Assembly: GCA_963830775.1 (NCBI GenBank)
Contig: CAWHNT010000047.1
Coordinates: forward strand, 558,001-622,000
Direction: 5' to 3'
Origin: CAWHNT01 sp963830775
GTDB lineage: Bacteria > Pseudomonadota > Alphaproteobacteria > Geminicoccales > Geminicoccaceae
Length of the DNA: 64,000 bases
Shown here: positions 9,399-17,257 of the stretch, one piece after another
How the letters are laid out: each line of letters begins with the position of its first letter
Position numbering within the stretch: the stretch's first letter is position 1
Made by a program: the position numbers and the translations under genes
The notes under the pieces: model-generated
Told to the model about the DNA's origin: nothing
Database searches by the model: none
The model's input: only the letters and a program-made list of their open reading frames with translations

Positions 9399-10742
9399 CT
9401 AGCGTGTCGATCCTAGCCCGCCAATTCCAAACCATCGGTTACGAACTTCGCGATAATGAGCCTTCGTGTCGTAGGGTGTCACGTCCAGGGTCAGCCCCTC
9501 GGCGGTGAGCTGGCCCATGGCGGCGCGCAGGCGGTAGGCCGCCAGCACCCGCTGCGCCTGCGCCCGCAGGAGCGCCACCTCGACCCGGAACAGCTCGGCC
9601 TCGGCATCGAGCACGTCGAGCACGGTGCGCGAGCCGACCAGCGCTTCCTGGCGCACGCCGTCGAGCGCGAAGGCCGCGGCGTCCGCCTGCTTCTGCAGGG
9701 AAGCGATGCGGGCAATGGCGGTGCGCTGGTCGTGCGTGGCGGTGGTGATCGCCGCCGTCGCCGCCCGGCGCGCCTCGTCCAGCGTGTGCTGCCGCTGCTC
9801 GCGCAGGTCCCGGCTCTGCCGCAGCCGCGCCGTGGCGCTGCCGCCCTGGTAGAGCGGCACCTGCAAGGTGGCGCCCAGGGAGGCGGTCCCCTGCCGGTCG
9901 GTGTAGGAGTTGGGCTCGTCGACATAGCTGACGTCGCCCATCAGGGCGAGGCGGGGGCGCGAGACCGAGCGGGCAGCCGCGATCTCGGCCTCGGCCGCCG
10001 CCAGCTCGTATTGGGCTTCCTGGTAGACGAAGCTCCGTTCCACGTCCGTATCGTCGCCGGTCTCCGGCGGGGCATCGGGCGGCTCCGGCAGCTCCAGCCG
10101 GCCGGGTGCGTCGCCCACGACATGGATGTACTCGGCTACCGCGGCGTCGAGTTCGCCCTCGGCCTGGACCCGATCGGCCACGCCGCCGGCCTGGCGGGCC
10201 TCGGCCTGGGCGACATCGGTCTTCGAGACGTCACCCAGGCGCAGCCGCTCACGGGTGGCGTCGAGCTGGGCCGTGAGGCGCTTCTCGTTGTCGCGGGCAC
10301 GGCCCACCACCGCCTGCTCGCGGGCCACGGCGGTGAAGACCCCGATCGTCTCCATCAGCACGCGCTGCTCGAGATCGCCCAGCCGGGCGCGCTCGGCCAG
10401 GACGAGGCTCTCGGCGCGGGCGGTGGCGGCGGTGGTCTCGCCGCCGCTGTAGACCGGCTGGGTCAGCCCCAGCGACTGCCGCATCGGGGTGACCACGCCG
10501 CTGCCGCGGCTGGTGTCCTGCGCCTCCACCCCGGCCGAGGAGCGCAGCATGACGCTGGCCCGGCCGCCGGCCTGGGCCAGGGCCACGGACTCGTCGGCGG
10601 CACGCAGGGCCGCCCGGCCCGCCACCAGCCTCGGATTGTCCAGATAGACGAGGGCCAGCGTCTCCTCGAGCGGCCCGCCGGCAGCGGGTCCGGCGGCGAG
10701 GAGGACGGCTAGGACGGCGAGCATGCTCGTGGCGCGCGGCAT
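9399..10742 (-). CDS. tolC: TolC-family outer-membrane efflux / type I secretion channel
   Basis: The 447-residue precursor starts with a signal peptide (MPRATSMLAVLAVLLAAGPAAGG) followed by two OEP repeats. Helical stretches such as RAALRAADESVALAQAGG and LEQRVLMETIGVFTAVAREQAVV build the periplasmic alpha-barrel. Amphipathic strands (LRSSAGVEAQ, LGATLQVPLYQGG) supply the outer-membrane beta-barrel, and the second repeat has the typical VGSRTVLDVLDAEAELF. TolC trimers form the exit duct for RND and ABC efflux pumps and for type I secretion. No pump gene is adjacent, as is normal for a shared channel. It follows pcm on the same strand with its own candidate promoter in the 77-base gap. Confidence 0.9.
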   Translation of the reverse strand: MPRATSMLAVLAVLLAAGPAAGGPLEETLALVYLDNPRLVAGRAALRAADESVALAQAGGRASVMLRSSAGVEAQDTSRGSGVVTPMRQSLGLTQPVYSGGETTAATARAESLVLAERARLGDLEQRVLMETIGVFTAVAREQAVVGRARDNEKRLTAQLDATRERLRLGDVSKTDVAQAEARQAGGVADRVQAEGELDAAVAEYIHVVGDAPGRLELPEPPDAPPETGDDTDVERSFVYQEAQYELAAAEAEIAAARSVSRPRLALMGDVSYVDEPNSYTDRQGTASLGATLQVPLYQGGSATARLRQSRDLREQRQHTLDEARRAATAAITTATHDQRTAIARIASLQKQADAAAFALDGVRQEALVGSRTVLDVLDAEAELFRVEVALLRAQAQRVLAAYRLRAAMGQLTAEGLTLDVTPYDTKAHYREVRNRWFGIGGLGSTR

Positions 10743-10769
10743 GCACGCCCTATAGCATGTCTTCTCGCG

Positions 10770-10799
10770 TTATAAGCGATTAATTCTGCCGTTTATCAA
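10770..10799 (-). promoter_or_regulatory. Candidate sigma-70 promoter for tolC
   Basis: On the minus strand TTGATA (10794-10799) is followed after 18 bases by TTATAA (10770-10775), about 30 bases before the tolC ATG. The block is strikingly AT-rich against its surroundings. Prediction from consensus only. Confidence 0.5.
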
Positions 10800-10819
10800 C
10801 CGTATGAGGGGCCGTGACC

Positions 10820-11473
10820 TTACAGCTCGAAGGGCTGCGCCACCGGCAGACCGGGCAGGCGGGGGAGGTGGGCATCGAACGGCACAGCCCGGCCATAGGC
10901 GTTGCCCACCCGCTCGCACACGGTGACCCGGCCGCTGTGCCGCTCCTCGACGACGGTGACCAGCCGGCCGTGCTGCGCCAGCTGCTCCATCAGGGCCGGC
11001 GGCACCCGGTCGACGGAGCCTACGAGCAGCACGACGTCGAACGGCGCCTGGTCCGGGAGCCCCTGCGCCGGCAGGCCGTGCTGGATCACCACGTTCTCGC
11101 AGCCGAGCTCGTTCAGGAGCCGCTCGACCTCGCCTGAAGGTGCCGCCGGCGGCAGGAGCAGGAAGACGGTGGCGGCAAGGCGCGAGACGACGGCTCCGGC
11201 ATAGCCCGTGCCATCGCCGATCACGAGCGCGACGTTCTGGGGTCCGATCTCGGCGGCCTGGATCAGCTTCGCCAGCGCCAGCGGCTCGACCAGGAAGCCT
11301 CCGCCCGCCAGCGGGATGTCCTCGTCCGCGTAGGCCACCCCCCGCAGCGGCTTGGGCACGAACAGCTCGCGCGGCAGCGTCCCCATCGCATCGAGCAGGC
11401 GGGTGTTGAAGATCCGGCTCGGGCGGAGCTGGTTCTCGACCATGTTGTTGCGGGCGGTCTCGTAATCGCTCAT
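10820..11473 (-). CDS. pcm: Protein-L-isoaspartate O-methyltransferase family protein
   Basis: This 217-residue cytoplasmic methyltransferase of the PCMT family uses S-adenosylmethionine to methylate isoaspartyl residues for repair. The N-terminus MSDYETARNNMVENQLRPSRI and the LPRELFVP stretch are typical of the alphaproteobacterial branch. The SAM-binding loop reads ALVIGDGTGYAGAVVSRLA, where the family more often has G-x-GTGY. The middle strand FDVVLLVGSVDRVPPALMEQL corresponds to motif II and post-II. I chose the ATG at 11473 because it gives this conserved start. The gene precedes tolC and popZ, as in many Rhizobiales and Rhodospirillales. The modified glycine loop leaves some doubt about activity. 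Confidence 0.85.
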   Translation of the reverse strand: MSDYETARNNMVENQLRPSRIFNTRLLDAMGTLPRELFVPKPLRGVAYADEDIPLAGGGFLVEPLALAKLIQAAEIGPQNVALVIGDGTGYAGAVVSRLAATVFLLLPPAAPSGEVERLLNELGCENVVIQHGLPAQGLPDQAPFDVVLLVGSVDRVPPALMEQLAQHGRLVTVVEERHSGRVTVCERVGNAYGRAVPFDAHLPRLPGLPVAQPFEL

Positions 11474-11509
11474 GCCGGGCTTGCCTCGGGGCTGACGGGG
11501 CGGCGGCGG

Positions 11510-11539
11510 GTTATAGCGGCAGGTGCTGCCGTGCCGCAA
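11510..11539 (-). promoter_or_regulatory. Candidate sigma-70 promoter for pcm
   Basis: On the minus strand TTGCGG (11534-11539), an 18-base spacer and TATAAC (11510-11515) lie about 37 bases before the pcm ATG. It is arranged back-to-back with the tRNA-Cys promoter. Confidence 0.5.
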
Positions 11540-11561
11540 TTGCGCGGGCGGTCGCGCTCGG

Positions 11562-11590
11562 TTGACCGCCCGGGGAACACTCCCCTAATA
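11562..11590 (+). promoter_or_regulatory. Promoter for tRNA-Cys
   Basis: TTGACC (11562-11567), a 17-base spacer and CTAATA (11585-11590) sit 12 bases before the mature tRNA 5' end, which is ideal spacing for a stable-RNA promoter. Confidence 0.65.
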
Positions 11591-11602
11591 AAGCCAAGCC
11601 GC

Positions 11603-11676
11603 GGCCCGGTGGCAGAGTGGTCATGCAGAGGACTGCAAATCCTTGGACGTCGGTTCGATTCCGGCCCGGGCCTCCA
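11603..11676 (+). tRNA. tRNA-Cys (GCA anticodon)
   Basis: The 74-base cloverleaf has acceptor GGCCCGG pairing with CCGGGCC, an anticodon loop CTGCAAA with GCA, a T-arm GTCGG-TTCGATT-CCGGC and an encoded 3' CCA. Confidence 0.93.
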
Positions 11677-11705
11677 TCGCTACCGACATTGCACCGTCCA
11701 GGCGG

Positions 11706-12281
11706 GTGAAGACAGGTCACCGGCACGGTCTCCTGCGCGAGGCCACGCGCGAGCTGCACACAGCACTCGAGGCAGCGGCGGCCGAGCAGGGCTTCTTCGC
11801 CAGCCTGCCGGGCTACCGGTGCTTCCTGCAGCGGTCGGTCTCCTTCCACGCCGCGCTCGAAACCGGGGCCGATGCCGGCGGTGCCGCAGCACTGCTCCCC
11901 GACTGGCCGGAGCGCCGCAAGGTATCCCTGCTGCTCGCGGACTGCGCAGCACTCGGCATCGCACCGGCAGCGCCGGCACCCGGCTGGTTCCCTCCCGGAC
12001 CGAGCAGCCCGGCCGAACTGCTGGGCACCCTCTATGTCAGCGAGGGTGCCACGCTCGGCGGAGCGATGCTGGCCCGGATCGTGGCCCGGCTCGGCATCGG
12101 GCCGGACAGCGGTGCCGCCTTCCTCGACGCCTATGGACCGCATCGCGGCCGCCGCTGGCGCGCGTTCCTGGCGGTGCTCGAGGCCGCACCGCTCGGGGCC
12201 GAAGGGGAGGCCGGGCTGGTGAGGGCGGCCGGGGCTGCGTTCGAGGCCTACCGCCGCGTGGTCATCGAGGGCCGCCCGTAG
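11706..12281 (+). CDS. bphO: Biliverdin-producing heme oxygenase (bacteriophytochrome-associated)
   Basis: This 191-residue protein matches the HmuO/BphO heme oxygenase fold. LLREATRELHTALEA near the N-terminus carries the proximal heme-ligand His. The central helix ELLGTLYVSEGATLGGAMLARIV contains the G-x-x-x-G-like kink over the distal heme face. Heme oxygenase opens heme to biliverdin, CO and iron. Biliverdin is the chromophore of the bacteriophytochrome encoded 1.5 kb away on the opposite strand, so chromophore supply is the likely role. The start is probably the GTG at 11706, just after the tRNA; an upstream ATG would begin inside tRNA-Cys and is rejected. The 3' end overlaps the convergent histidine-kinase gene by 20 bases. 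Confidence 0.85.
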   Translation: MKTGHRHGLLREATRELHTALEAAAAEQGFFASLPGYRCFLQRSVSFHAALETGADAGGAAALLPDWPERRKVSLLLADCAALGIAPAAPAPGWFPPGPSSPAELLGTLYVSEGATLGGAMLARIVARLGIGPDSGAAFLDAYGPHRGRRWRAFLAVLEAAPLGAEGEAGLVRAAGAAFEAYRRVVIEGRP

Positions 12282-13305
12282 CGGCGTCCGCCGATGCCGG
12301 TTCCGGCGGCACGTCCACCGGGGCATCGCCCAGGACGGGAAAGCTGATGTCGCAGGTGAAGCCCTCGGGCGGGAAGGAGAGGATCGCCGCACCGCCCAGC
12401 TCGTGGCCGACGCTCTGGCGGATCAGCATGAGGCCGAAGCCTTCGCCCTCGGGCGGGCTGACCGGCGCTCCGTCACGCTCGGTCCAGAGCAGGCTCACCT
12501 GCGGCGGGTCGCCGGCCTGCACCGACCACACGACACGAACCCGGCCGGCCCCGTCCTGCAGGGCGCCGTGTCTGGCGGCATTGGTGGCGAGCTCGTGCAG
12601 CACCATGCCCAGCGGCAGGGCCACGCCCGGCTCAAGGCGGACCGCCGGTCCCTCGATCTGCACGCGCGAGCCCGACGCCTGGTCGAACGGCGTGAGCGCC
12701 AGGCGCACCACCTCGGCCAGCTCGATCGGGCGCCAGTCCTCCCGCACGAGCAGCGTGTGGGTCTGGGCCAGCGCATGCAGCCGGCCCACGAAGTCGGCCT
12801 CGAACTCGGCCAGCGAGCTGCTGCGCCGGAGTGTCTGGCGCGCGATCGAGAGCACGGTCGCCAGCGTGTTCTTCACCCGGTGGCTGAGCTCGGCCACGAG
12901 CAGCTTCTGCCGCGCCTCCACGCGGCGGAGCTCGCGCCGGTGCTGGGCCTCGTCGAGGGCGCGCCGCACGGCCGCGGGCAGGCGCTGCAGGCGCTGCTTC
13001 ACCACGTAGTCGGTGGCACCCTGCTTCAGGGCCTCGATCGCCACCTCCTCGCCCAGCGTGCCGGAAACGAAGATGAACGGCGTGTCGGGCACCGTCTCCT
13101 GTGCCATCCGCAGCGCTTCCAGCCCGTCGAACCCGGGCAGGGAGAAGTCGGCCAGGATCACGTCGTAGCCGCTGGCCACCGAGCGCGCGTAGTCCTCCCG
13201 CTCCACGACCCGGTGGAGCAGGTGGACGATGCCGGCGCGGTCCAGATGCTCGCGTACGAGCTCCGCGTCGAGCGCGCTGTCCTCGAGGAGAAGAATGTCG
13301 ACCAT
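12262..13305 (-). CDS. Response-regulator / HWE-family histidine kinase hybrid (REC-HWE)
   Basis: The 347-residue soluble protein begins with a receiver domain: LLEDSALDAELV acidic pocket, phospho-acceptor Asp in VILADFSLPGFDG (about residue 53), and a Lys in DYVVKQRL. An HWE/HisKA_2 kinase follows, with H-box AELSHRVKNTLATVLSIARQT, N-box LVLHELATNAARHG and the LLWTERDGAPV motif that gives the family its name. There is no membrane segment. In this layout a phosphorylated receiver probably controls kinase output. The gene is third in a minus-strand run after the phytochrome and a single-domain regulator, so it is a likely downstream relay for red/far-red signals. The actual phosphotransfer order is inference. 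Confidence 0.88.
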   Translation of the reverse strand: MVDILLLEDSALDAELVREHLDRAGIVHLLHRVVEREDYARSVASGYDVILADFSLPGFDGLEALRMAQETVPDTPFIFVSGTLGEEVAIEALKQGATDYVVKQRLQRLPAAVRRALDEAQHRRELRRVEARQKLLVAELSHRVKNTLATVLSIARQTLRRSSSLAEFEADFVGRLHALAQTHTLLVREDWRPIELAEVVRLALTPFDQASGSRVQIEGPAVRLEPGVALPLGMVLHELATNAARHGALQDGAGRVRVVWSVQAGDPPQVSLLWTERDGAPVSPPEGEGFGLMLIRQSVGHELGGAAILSFPPEGFTCDISFPVLGDAPVDVPPEPASADAATGGPR

Positions 13306-13338
13306 GCTGGGGCTTGCTGCTCAGGTCCGAAGCGGGGC

Positions 13339-13818
13339 TCACCCGCTCCCGTCGCGCCCCGGCCCGGGCGAGTGGCGGAGCGAGCGGGGTGGTGGCTCGT
13401 TGAGGATGGCCCAGAACACGCCCAGGTCCTGGATGGCCTCGAAGAACTCGCGAAACCCGACCGGCTTGACCACGTAGGCGTTCACGCCGAGCTCGTAGCT
13501 GCGCTGCAGATCCGGCTCCTCACGGGACGAGGTTAGCATCACCACCGGCACGTGGCGCGTGTCGGGGTGCTGCTTCAGCTCGGCCAGGACCTCGAGCCCG
13601 TCCACCTTCGGCAGCTTGATGTCGAGCAGGACCACGGCCGGGAACCCTGGTGGACGGCTGGCGAAGGGGCCGCGCGAGAAGAGATAGTCCAGCGCCTCGG
13701 CGCCGTCACGGGCGACGATGACCTCGTTGGCGAGCTGGCTCTTCTCCAGCGCCGCCAGGGTCAGCTCGACGTCCTTGGGGTTGTCCTCGACAAGGAGGAT
13801 GGGCTTGAGCTCGGCCAT
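13339..13818 (-). CDS. Single-domain response regulator (Rcp-like)
   Basis: This 159-residue receiver-only protein has LLVEDNPKDVELTLAAL, the phospho-acceptor Asp in VVLLDIKLPKVDGLEVL, VVMLTSSREEPD with the conserved Thr/Ser, and AYVVKPVGFREF with the invariant Lys. The NPKDVELT and LFSRGPF features are those of Rcp1/CheY-like regulators partnered with phytochrome kinases. It begins 3 bases after the phytochrome stop, so the two genes are almost certainly co-transcribed and translationally coupled. It has no output domain and presumably hands phosphate or an interaction to another protein, possibly the REC-HWE kinase next door. Confidence 0.92.
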   Translation of the reverse strand: MAELKPILLVEDNPKDVELTLAALEKSQLANEVIVARDGAEALDYLFSRGPFASRPPGFPAVVLLDIKLPKVDGLEVLAELKQHPDTRHVPVVMLTSSREEPDLQRSYELGVNAYVVKPVGFREFFEAIQDLGVFWAILNEPPPRSLRHSPGPGRDGSG

Positions 13819-13820
13819 GG

Positions 13821-16082
13821 TCAGCCTGCCTGGGTCGCGTTGGGGAGGGAGAAGAAGAAGGTGGCACCCTTGTCCAGGGCAGCCTCGGCCCAGACCCGGC
13901 CGCCATGCCGCTCCACGATCCGCCGCACGTTGGCAAGCCCGATGCCCGTACCCTCGAACTCCTCCATCCGATGCAGGCGCTGGAACACACCGAACAGCTT
14001 CGAGGCATAGGCCATGTCGAACCCGACGCCATTGTCGCGGACGAAATACGTGCTCTGCGCATCGTCGGACCAGCTGCCGATCTCGACCACCGCTCGCGGC
14101 CGGGTGCGGGTGTACTTGATGGCGTTCGCGAGCAGGTTCTCCAGCACCAGCCGGAGCATGACGGGGTCGGCGTGCGCCGGGGCGAGATCGCCGATGCGCC
14201 AGTCGATGCTGCGCTGGCCGATGTCCTGGGCCAGGCCGCGCAGCACCTCGGCCACCAGCATGCCCATGTCGACCGTCAGCGGCATCAGGCGGCTGCGGCT
14301 CATCTGCGAGAAGGACAGGAGATCGTCGATCAGCCGCCCGGCCGACATCGCCGACTCGATGATGGTGGCGACGAAGCGCCTGCCGCGCTCGCTGAGCCTC
14401 GGGCCGTCCTGCTCCTTGAGCAGCTCGGCATAGCCCACGATGTGGCGGAAGGGTGCCCTCAGGTCGTGCGAGACCGAGTAGGAGAAGGCCTCCAGCTCCT
14501 TGTTGCTGCGGGTGAGCTCCTCGCTCAGTGCGGCCAGCTCCTCGGCCTTGCGCAGCACGATCCCGACCACGGCGTCCTGCAGCCCGCGCGCGGCATCGAT
14601 CTCGGCCGTCTGCCAGGGGAGGGAGCGGCCGTGGACCGTCTCCTTCCACAGCTCGAACGAGCGCCGCGGATGCAGGCGGACATCGTCCCTTCTGGGCTGG
14701 ACGGGCTGGCGCGGGTCGCCGCCCCAACGGACGGTGCGGACCACCTCGGGCCGGAACCAGAGCAGGTAGCTGGGGTGGATCTGCGAGATCGCGATCGCAA
14801 GCAGCCCGCTGGCCGTGTCCCGATGCGCCTCGAGCTCGGGCAGCTCGTCCGCAAGCCCGTCGGTCGCATGCAGCCTGCGGTGCCCGCCGCCCAGCCACTC
14901 GGCGATGCGCCGCACCACGGGCTCGGGCGGGGTCTGGCCCAGGAGCGTGCAGCCGCCCTCATGCAGGATCGCGGCACCCTGGGCGGCGGTGAGGCGCAGC
15001 ACCTCATGGGGATGGGAGGCCAGCCCGTCGGTGAAGCGGTCCTCGGCCGCCATGTAGGCGAGAAGGCGCGATTCGACGCCCTTCAGCTCCATCCGGCGGG
15101 CATTGTCGCGGCCGTGCTCCTTGGCCGCGATCTGCAGCGAGACGATCTGGCCCACGAGGTCGGCCACCATGCGCGCCTCCAGCGGGACCTGGCGGGGCTT
15201 CAGGCTGTGGCACGAGATCAGCCCCCACAGCCGGCCGTCGCAGAGCAGCGAGACCGACATCGAGGAGCCCGTCCCCATGTTGCGCATGTACTCGACATGG
15301 ATCGGCGACACGCTGCGCAGGCTGGCGAAGCTGAGGTCGAGCGGCCGGCCGGTGAGCGGGCTCAGCGCCGGCACGATCGGCACCGGGACGTAGGTGGCGT
15401 CGGGGATCAGACGCTGGCGGTTCAGGCGGTAGAGCTCGCGCGCCTGCCGCGGGATGTCGGAGGCGGGGAACCGCAGGTCGAGATAGGAGGGCAGGGCCCC
15501 GTTGCGGTCCTCGGCGACGACCGTGCCGTTCTCGTCCTCGTCGAAACGGTAGACCAGGACCCGGTCGAAGCCGGTGATCCGCCGCGTCTGGCGTGCCGCG
15601 ACCGCGGCCACCTCCTCGACGGAACCGGCCGCCTGCAGCTCGGCGGCACAGGCGCTGACGACGAGGTGCAGGCCGTCCAGAGGATCGGCATCGCCGTCCG
15701 CCCCGGCCGGCTCCAGCTCCAGGATGATGCTGCCGTCGCTGCGATGGGCAGTGGCATGGAACACGCCGTCACGCGCACCGCCACCGAGGTGCAGCCGCTT
15801 CAGCACCAGGGAGCCCTGGTCCGGCACCCTGGCCTCGAGGCTCGCCAGCACGGTGGGTTCCGCCATCGGCAGCAGCTCGCCCAGGAAGTGGCCGATCACC
15901 TCCTCGACGGGGCGGCCGAAGAGTGCGGCACAGTTGGCGCTGGCCTGCAGCACCGGCAGCCCTCGCGGGCCCAGCGCCAGGAGCATGCCATACGGCTGGA
16001 TGCTGCCCGGGATGTGGATCGGCTCGCTGTCGCAGGCCGCCAGTCCGGCCGCATCGACGGCCACCGCGGCCGCTGCCTCCAT
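13821..16082 (-). CDS. bphP: Bacteriophytochrome histidine kinase
   Basis: This 753-residue red/far-red light receptor kinase has the full PAS-GAF-PHY-HisKA-HATPase order. The biliverdin-attaching Cys is residue 17 (LAACDSEPIHIPG). The GAF domain carries PASDIP (206-211), SPIHVEYMRNMG (His262) and LISCHS (His292). The PHY tongue motif PRRSFELWKE lies near 472-481. The H-box is SYSVSHDLRAPFRHIVGY with His539, followed by LENLLANAIKY (N-box) and the DNGVGFDM and GTGIGLANV ATP-lid motifs. I chose the ATG at 16082, preceded by GGAG, not an ATG further upstream. The partner response regulator follows at once and heme oxygenase lies nearby, so the cluster is functionally complete. Confidence 0.96.
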   Translation of the reverse strand: MEAAAAVAVDAAGLAACDSEPIHIPGSIQPYGMLLALGPRGLPVLQASANCAALFGRPVEEVIGHFLGELLPMAEPTVLASLEARVPDQGSLVLKRLHLGGGARDGVFHATAHRSDGSIILELEPAGADGDADPLDGLHLVVSACAAELQAAGSVEEVAAVAARQTRRITGFDRVLVYRFDEDENGTVVAEDRNGALPSYLDLRFPASDIPRQARELYRLNRQRLIPDATYVPVPIVPALSPLTGRPLDLSFASLRSVSPIHVEYMRNMGTGSSMSVSLLCDGRLWGLISCHSLKPRQVPLEARMVADLVGQIVSLQIAAKEHGRDNARRMELKGVESRLLAYMAAEDRFTDGLASHPHEVLRLTAAQGAAILHEGGCTLLGQTPPEPVVRRIAEWLGGGHRRLHATDGLADELPELEAHRDTASGLLAIAISQIHPSYLLWFRPEVVRTVRWGGDPRQPVQPRRDDVRLHPRRSFELWKETVHGRSLPWQTAEIDAARGLQDAVVGIVLRKAEELAALSEELTRSNKELEAFSYSVSHDLRAPFRHIVGYAELLKEQDGPRLSERGRRFVATIIESAMSAGRLIDDLLSFSQMSRSRLMPLTVDMGMLVAEVLRGLAQDIGQRSIDWRIGDLAPAHADPVMLRLVLENLLANAIKYTRTRPRAVVEIGSWSDDAQSTYFVRDNGVGFDMAYASKLFGVFQRLHRMEEFEGTGIGLANVRRIVERHGGRVWAEAALDKGATFFFSLPNATQAG

Positions 16083-16188
16083 GACCACTCCGCGCTCGCA
16101 GTTTCCACCTGGGGTGCAATAGCTCAACCCGCGCCACAACGGAACTGCGCTACTTGCGGTTCCGCCGCCGGCAACCATCTGCGGGGGG

Positions 16189-16217
16189 TTGGCATTCAGC
16201 CAAGGGGGCGCTATAGC
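16189..16217 (+). promoter_or_regulatory. Promoter for tRNA-Asn
   Basis: TTGGCA (16189-16194), a 17-base spacer and TATAGC (16212-16217) end 14 bases before the mature tRNA. Confidence 0.6.
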
Positions 16218-16231
16218 GCGGCCCTCTCCGT

Positions 16232-16307
16232 TCCGGCGTAGCTCAGTCGGTAGAGCAGACGGCTGTTAACCGTCGGGTCGTAGGTTCGAGTCCTACCGCC
16301 GGAGCCA
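16232..16307 (+). tRNA. tRNA-Asn (GTT anticodon)
   Basis: The 76-base cloverleaf has acceptor TCCGGCG pairing with CGCCGGA, an anticodon loop CTGTTAA with GTT, a T-loop TTCGAGT and an encoded CCA. Confidence 0.95.
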
Positions 16308-16524
16308 ACTCCCTTCGCCACCATCCTCCGCCCTTCCGCGTTCTGACCCGACACCGCGCGGCCAGCCGGCCGATGCCGGCGAGTGCGACGCGCCGGTGCT
16401 GCCGGGCGGGCTCGCCGACCCCGATGCCAAGATGATCGAGGAGTACGCGGAAGGCCGTCACGACTGGCGGCGCCCCCTTGCCGGATGTTCCGGCAAGGGT
16501 TCCCTTCGCGCTACAATCTCGCGC

Positions 16525-17230
16525 ATGAGCCTGATCGTCATCCTCACCGGGGCCGGCATCTCGGCCGAGTCCGGCCTGCCCACCTTCCGCGGTGCCGGCG
16601 GCCTGTGGGAGGGGCACCGGGTCGAGGACGTGGCGACACCCGAGGCCTTCGCCCGCGACCCGGAGCTCGTGCAGCGCTTCTACAACCTGCGCCGCCGTGC
16701 GCTCCTCGAATCGGGCGTCGAGCCCAACCCGGCGCATCGGGCCCTGGCCCGGCTCGAAGCCCAGTGGCCCGGCGAGGTCCTCCTCGTCACCCAGAACGTC
16801 GACGACCTCCACGAGCGCGCCGGCAGCCGCAACCTGCTGCACATGCACGGCGAGCTCCTGCGCGCGCTGTGCCTCGACTGCCAGGCCTCGGCCGCCTGGC
16901 GCCAGGATCTCGGCCCCGACTCCTCCTGCCCGGGCTGCGGCGCCCTGGGCTCCCTGCGCCCCGACATCGTGTGGTTCGGCGAGATGCCCTACCGCATGGA
17001 CGAGGTCTACGCGGCCCTGGCCCGCTGCGAGCTGTTCCTCGCCGTCGGCACCTCGGGCCAGGTCTATCCCGGCCGCCGGCTTCGTCCAGGAGGCCAGCGC
17101 TGCCGGTGCCCGCACGGTCGAGCTCAACCTCGAGCCCTCTTCCGTGAGCAGCCTCTTCACCGAGCGCCGCTACGGCCCGGCAAGCCGGATCGTGCCGGAG
17201 TTCGTGGACGAGCTGCTTTCCCCCGGGTGA
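16525..17230 (+). CDS. cobB: Sirtuin NAD-dependent protein deacylase (CobB type; one-base frameshift)
   Basis: Sirtuins remove acyl groups from lysines using NAD. The class III bacterial pattern is clear: LTGAGISAESGLPTFRGAGGLW, the NAD-binding TQNVDDLHERAGS, the catalytic HMHGELL, a zinc site with C-x2-C at LCLDCQ and a second at SCPGCG, then RPDIVWFGE and GTSGQVYP. The frame breaks after VYP. Homologues continue AAGFVQEA, which is restored by removing one base from the CCC run at 17068-17070. The product then ends EFVDELLSPG and is about 234 residues, normal for CobB. I take this as a probable sequencing insertion. The ATG at 16525 puts the NAD-binding motif within a few residues of the start, as in the family. 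Confidence 0.9.
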
Positions 17231-17236
17231 GCGGGG

Positions 17237-17257
17237 CTGTGGAAAACATTGGAAAAC
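17237..17257 (+). repeat. Copy A of a 21-base intergenic repeat
   Basis: CTGTGGAAAAC followed by ATTGGAAAAC, just after the sirtuin stop. A near-identical copy (19 of 21 bases) occurs at 37674-37694, also intergenic. Confidence 0.5.

Noticed and set aside
11643..11705. Upstream in-frame ATG for the heme oxygenase gene
   Set aside because: It lies within the mature tRNA-Cys; the family-conserved N-terminus starts just after the GTG at 11706.
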